NCBI RefSeq assembly: GCF_015207005.2
Contig: NZ_JADEXS020000001.1
Span: 1,240,001 to 1,304,000, forward strand
DNA length: 64,000 nt
From: Desmonostoc muscorum LEGE 12446
GTDB taxonomy: Bacteria; Cyanobacteriota; Cyanobacteriia; Cyanobacteriales; Nostocaceae
Reading direction: 5' to 3'
Below the pieces are notes generated by a model, which was not told where the DNA came from, ran no database searches, and worked only from the letters and a program-made list of their open reading frames with translations. How positions within the stretch are numbered: position 1 is the stretch's first letter; every line of letters starts with the position of its first letter. A program made the translations under genes and the position numbers. Below are positions 60,588-64,000 of this stretch, one piece after another.

Positions 60588-62078
60588 ATGTTTCAGGCTA
60601 CTCGCCGCCGTCTGGCAATTTGGTACACCACCGTGACTGCCGTATTACTACTACTGTTTGCTAGCGGCGTTTATTTATACGTCCGCAGTACACTAATTGA
60701 GCGGATTGACGATACCCTTAACCATGTAGTGGAAATAGTAGAGCGATGTTTAACAACAAACCCATGTGCGTCTAGACTCATAGTTGAGCCAGTCAATTCC
60801 GGCGCTGATAAATTTCTCATTAATGTAGAGGCGAGTTTTCCTGAAAATGCCGACAGCGTAGAAGATGATCACATCGACCTAGAGTGGTTTAGTCCGAATG
60901 GTGAATTAGTTTGGTCAACACTATCCGAACCCTTAAATATTCCCATTCGTGCCAACCGCACTGGTGAAACTGTGCGTGTAGTCAAGGGAGAGAAACAAAA
61001 AGATGGAGATGATAAACTCCCTATTCCCCACTCCCCACTCCCCATTCCCCACCCCCCACTTTTATTGCGTCAAGTCACACAACGAGTAGAAGTCGGACGG
61101 CAAGTATTAGGATATCTGCGTGTTAGCCATCCTTGGTTTGAAGTGACTAAGCCCAGTCGCCAATTAATTTTTGATTTGGCGCTGGGTATTGGGTTAATGC
61201 TGATTTCTGTGGCTGCAAGTGGCTGGTTTCTTTCGGGTAAAGCTATGGAACCAGTGGGTGAATCTTATCAACGCCTCAAACAATTTACTGCTGATGCTTC
61301 TCATGAACTGAGAAGTCCCATTACTTTGATTCAAACCAATGTCCAAGTCGCCCTTGCTGACTTGGAGTTAGCAGAAGCAGAAACTACTACTGCTGTGCAA
61401 TATCGGCAACAGTTAAAGATGGTGGAACGCTTAACACAGCGTTTGGGTAGGTTAGTTAATGATTTACTCTTTTTAGCAAGACAAGATAGTGGTATCAGCA
61501 AAGATGCCTTTGCACCTTGTCCGTTGGATGCTTTGCTGATGGAAGTGCTTGAAGAACAACAACTGTTATTTCCTGAAAAACAAATTGCCTTGACTTTACA
61601 CTTAGTAGATCCTCCCGCCTCGGAAACTAACCCGAAATTACTGGAAAATTGGTTTACCCTTGTGGGCAATTGGGATCAACTGGTGCGACTGTTCACAAAT
61701 TTGATTGCGAATGCCTTGCATTACACACCAGCAGGTGGACGGGTGAAAGTAGAGTTGGCGCGGATAGAGGGAATAAATCGCGTTTCTGTTTCTGGCCGAC
61801 GTTACAGCAGTGGCCAGTTGCAAATTAAAGTCAGTGATACTGGAGTTGGTATTCCAGCAGAGGCGCTACCACGGTTATTCGATCGCTTTTATCGGGTAGA
61901 TCCGGCACGCACTCATAGTGCTGGGAATACTGCTTGCGCTAGCGTTACAGGTTCAGGATTGGGATTAGCGATCGCTGCTGCTATTGTCGAACATCACCAA
62001 GGTCATATTCAAGTTGAAAGCACCCAAAGCATTGGTACTACGTTCACTGTGACTTTACCAATAACTCTTGAGTCTTGA
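60588..62078 (+). CDS. Sensor histidine kinase (RppB-like)
   Basis: This 496-residue membrane kinase has membrane helices at about 11-31 and 195-215 (LALGIGLMLISVAASGWFL) around a periplasmic domain. HisKA follows with H in DASHELRSPITLI, then the N box NLIANALHYTPAGG, the G1 box DTGVGIPAEALPRLFDRF, and G2 TGSGLGLAIAAAIVEHH. The start FQATRRRLAIWYTTVTAVLLLL is shared with cyanobacterial kinases named RppB; no response regulator lies next to it here. Codons 144-158 (KLPIPHSPLPIPHPP) are coded by a CCCCACT-type STRR, a repeat insertion in the periplasmic domain that keeps the frame. Confidence 0.88.
   Translation: MFQATRRRLAIWYTTVTAVLLLLFASGVYLYVRSTLIERIDDTLNHVVEIVERCLTTNPCASRLIVEPVNSGADKFLINVEASFPENADSVEDDHIDLEWFSPNGELVWSTLSEPLNIPIRANRTGETVRVVKGEKQKDGDDKLPIPHSPLPIPHPPLLLRQVTQRVEVGRQVLGYLRVSHPWFEVTKPSRQLIFDLALGIGLMLISVAASGWFLSGKAMEPVGESYQRLKQFTADASHELRSPITLIQTNVQVALADLELAEAETTTAVQYRQQLKMVERLTQRLGRLVNDLLFLARQDSGISKDAFAPCPLDALLMEVLEEQQLLFPEKQIALTLHLVDPPASETNPKLLENWFTLVGNWDQLVRLFTNLIANALHYTPAGGRVKVELARIEGINRVSVSGRRYSSGQLQIKVSDTGVGIPAEALPRLFDRFYRVDPARTHSAGNTACASVTGSGLGLAIAAAIVEHHQGHIQVESTQSIGTTFTVTLPITLES
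61017..61060. repeat. STRR inside the histidine kinase coding sequence
   Basis: Five to six CCCCACT/CCCCATT heptamers lie within the reading frame and translate as a Pro-, His-, Ile-rich insert. Confidence 0.85.
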
Positions 62079-62594
62079 AGAAGAATTCAGAATTCAGAAT
62101 GGGCTACGCCCCGCTACGCTAACAGAAGTAAAACAGACTTGAGTAGATGCAGGGAATAGAGAATCAGGCTTTTCGAGTTGGGGGCGAGTTTTTTCACACA
62201 ATTAAGTGGGAGTCCTATATTGTTTCCTGTGGCAGATGTTAATGTTTAGCTTTTTTACTAGCAGGATATCGGGAAACAAGATAAATTGACTAACAGAAAA
62301 ATGTCCGGAATCAAAAGCTATAGACATATTGAATAATATAGCTTTTCAGTCTTAAGAATTAAACATTATGTCTAAATATACATGTTTTTCAAGTCTAGAG
62401 TTAGATGTAAAAAACAAAGTTCATTGCTAAGTTAAAAATGTAATTCAAGAACTCAAAAGTCAAAATTCGGTATTCAGAATACTTAAACAACTAGGATTAC
62501 ATACCAAATGAATATACTAATCTTCTTAAAATTCTGAATTCTGAATTCTGAGTTCTGAATTCTTAGCATTCTAAGATTTTACCAGGAGTTAATA
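62079..62594. repeat. Gap with GAATTCA/TTCTGAA STRR at both sides
   Basis: GAATTCAGAATTCAGAAT at 62,083-62,100, a small GGGCTACGCCCC palindrome, and complementary TTCTGAATTCTGAA heptamers at 62,530-62,565. The two arms could form a large stem. No gene. Confidence 0.6.
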
Positions 62595-63305
62595 ATGATT
62601 AATAATTCTCACAATTTTCGCAAATCCGCTGAATTATTGGGTGCTATTTGCGGAGGACTACTGATTACCCTGCCAGCGATTCCTCAAGCAGTAGCACAAC
62701 AATCTACTCCCCGGGTTAACCCTTGTCCTAGTATTTTCTACGAAGAACCACATAACTCTCGCGTTGTGGTACCACAAGGATGTCCTCCCAATGCGCTAAC
62801 TCAAAGACTCGCAGCCCAAGGGCTTCTTCCCACCCCTGGAACTCCATCACCAGAACAAGCAAGATTAGGTGTCGGCGGTGAAGCACCTCCAGAATCAGGC
62901 GCAATACCACCACGCCCAGTTCCCCCAGTCGAGGGGCAAGTACCACCAGAACCAGGTGCTAGACCAGCACTACAACCACGACAAGCCCCCAGCGCTAGAA
63001 TCGCACTAGCAAATGGTAGAGTTAATATCAGATTAGTCAATGACACTGCGGCTAATATAACTTACCAAGTCATCGGCGATACGGCACCGCGATCGCTACA
63101 AGGAAAATCCGATGTCACACTCCAAGGTCTAAGCGCACCAGTAACAGTAACATTTGAACGAGAAGATGGCGGACAACTGACGGTAACTCCACAACCCTCA
63201 TCAGAGCCAGGAAGCTTGGAAGTTACATTTAACGAAGCGACTGATGCAACCCAAGGTAGAAGTGCTATGAGAATTGAACCAAGCGGTTCAGTATTCTTGA
63301 ATTAG
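62595..63305 (+). CDS. Secreted Pro-rich protein, unknown
   Basis: This 236-residue protein has a signal peptide (ELLGAICGGLLITLPAIPQAVA, cleavage near AVAQQ, about 35). A short segment with two cysteines follows (NPCPSIFYEEPHNSRVVVPQGC). A Pro/Gly-rich linker (about 80-130) leads to a beta-type C-terminal domain (VNIRLVNDTAANITYQVIGDTAPRSLQGKSDVTLQGL), which looks immunoglobulin-like. Ribosome binding site CCAGGAGTT. Probably a periplasmic or surface protein. No family name recognised. Confidence 0.75.
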   Translation: MINNSHNFRKSAELLGAICGGLLITLPAIPQAVAQQSTPRVNPCPSIFYEEPHNSRVVVPQGCPPNALTQRLAAQGLLPTPGTPSPEQARLGVGGEAPPESGAIPPRPVPPVEGQVPPEPGARPALQPRQAPSARIALANGRVNIRLVNDTAANITYQVIGDTAPRSLQGKSDVTLQGLSAPVTVTFEREDGGQLTVTPQPSSEPGSLEVTFNEATDATQGRSAMRIEPSGSVFLN

Positions 63306-63339
63306 TAGGGTAGCACATTAGTAGGGGCGCACAGATGTG

Positions 63340-63545
63340 CATTGGTGTCAACTTAACGTGAAACCCTTGTGAAAACGTGACATTGAGTTCATTCACTTAC
63401 CGTTACTCACCGCGTTACCCCACCCTAACCCTCCCCTTATAAAGGGGAGGGAACTAGATTTCCTGTTTCCCCCCAATATATCGGGGGGATTAAGGGGGGT
63501 AAAACGTATGTGGGACAAGCCTTTGAGCTTAAGTTGACACCAATG
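63340..63545. mobile_element. MITE, 206 bp, inserted in a dispersed palindrome
   Basis: Ends CATTGGTGTCAACTTAA and TTAAGTTGACACCAATG (17 bp, perfect), flanked by direct repeats ACAGATGTG (63,331-63,339 and 63,546-63,554). The target was an intergenic palindrome (GTAGGGGCGCACAGATGTGC type), whose halves now lie on either side. The inside has the CCCTCCCCTTATAAAGGGG hairpin found in other elements here. Confidence 0.85.
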
Positions 63546-63600
63546 ACAGATGTGCGCCCCTACTGCGTGTTTCATTCAAAAGATTTCCAGTGTCGTATTT

Positions 63601-64000
63601 CTACTTCTTGAGCATTTTTGTTAGCCTATCCAGCAATAGCAGTTCTTGTTTGCTATCTTCCAATGTTCGCGCCAGTATAATCGCCCTTTCGTAAAAATTA
63701 CGGGCAGTTGGATAATTACCTATCTGTTCGTATAATTGACCGTAAGATTCAAAAGATTTTAATTCTTCTCGCGTATTTTGTAATTCTTTGGCGAGTATTA
63801 AACGCTCCTCTAATAAATCAAAAGCACGTTCGTGGCGTCCTACAGCGCTGTGAGCTGTAACTAAACCATCAATTGCCCGTAATTCGTTAGTGCGATCGCG
63901 GTTAATTTTAGCTATCTGCATTGCTGCACCATAAGTACCAATGGTGTCTTGATAATTTCCCGATGCTAGATAAGCATCACCTAAATTATTTAAGGTATTT
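63601..64000 (-). CDS. TPR protein, C-terminal part (runs off the window)
   Basis: The minus-strand frame is open to the window edge. Visible repeats include NNLGDAYLASGNYQDTIGTY, AIDGLVTAHSAVGRHERAFDLLEERL and YGQLYEQIGNYPTARNFYERAI. These are tetratricopeptide units of a helical scaffold protein, possibly also a CHAT or sensor-type protein, but the N-terminal part lies outside. The end is EDSKQELLLLDRLTKMLKK. An internal ATG at 63,921 is not a likely start. Confidence 0.8.
   Translation of the reverse strand, partial: NTLNNLGDAYLASGNYQDTIGTYGAAMQIAKINRDRTNELRAIDGLVTAHSAVGRHERAFDLLEERLILAKELQNTREELKSFESYGQLYEQIGNYPTARNFYERAIILARTLEDSKQELLLLDRLTKMLKK

Overview
The window is chromosomal DNA of a filamentous, probably heterocyst-type cyanobacterium (Nostocales). 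The evidence is the frequent HIP1 octamer GCGATCGC, abundant short tandem heptamers of the STRR type between genes, a set of cyanobacterial genes (rpaB, sasA, nblB, CRR7, DUF760, DUF2854, DUF3493, CCB-type cofactor assembly, PEP-CTERM and SLH proteins), Uma2 proteins, Ser/Thr kinases and WD40 proteins. No genus or species can be fixed from the sequence alone.

Layout. 0-10 kb is mostly core metabolism and regulation: DUF760, a NUDIX hydrolase, a CBS-pair protein, NblB (phycobilisome turnover), an LEVG PEP-CTERM protein, DUF456, an M48-like protein lacking zinc ligands, a CCB assembly protein, and the divergent pair rpaB/radA. 10-18.4 kb holds a Uma2 gene, a Ser/Thr kinase, a c-type haem HAMP sensor (DUF3365), and a second kinase with a seven-blade WD40 propeller. 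That second kinase is cut in two by a 2,096-bp IS4-family (IS50-like) element with a 9-bp target duplication. 18.5-29 kb contains a ClpP-like membrane protease, a peptidoglycan-binding protein and a membrane protein, then the translation/transcription block rimP-nusA-ylxR-infB with a terminator-like hairpin directly in front of rimP. 29-34 kb is repeat-rich: an RHS remnant, several small non-autonomous elements, a DUF1565-SLH surface protein, DUF3493 and tRNA-Thr(CGT).

34-41 kb is an accessory stretch: a 21-bp minisatellite, a VapBC-type toxin-antitoxin pair, and a TPR-CHAT protease gene (caspase-like, interrupted by a one-base frameshift) followed by a small helical protein and a protein with two C-terminal membrane helices. 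I regard this as the best candidate for an undescribed, possibly defensive or cell-death, system. 41-54 kb returns to core genes (M42 peptidase, SLH lipoprotein, circadian kinase SasA, a PleD-like diguanylate cyclase, CRR7, DUF2854, a small conserved 59-residue gene, a receiver protein, ppk1). 54-63 kb has two paralogous small secreted proteins, a 977-residue predicted outer-membrane protein, a Uma2 protein, a sensor histidine kinase that carries an STRR inside its coding sequence, and a Pro-rich secreted protein. The window ends inside a TPR gene.

Mobile DNA is a main theme. Besides the IS there are at least four families of small inverted-repeat elements, several with recognisable target duplications. 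One of them (30,009-30,162) has ends matching the intact IS and was probably moved by that transposase.
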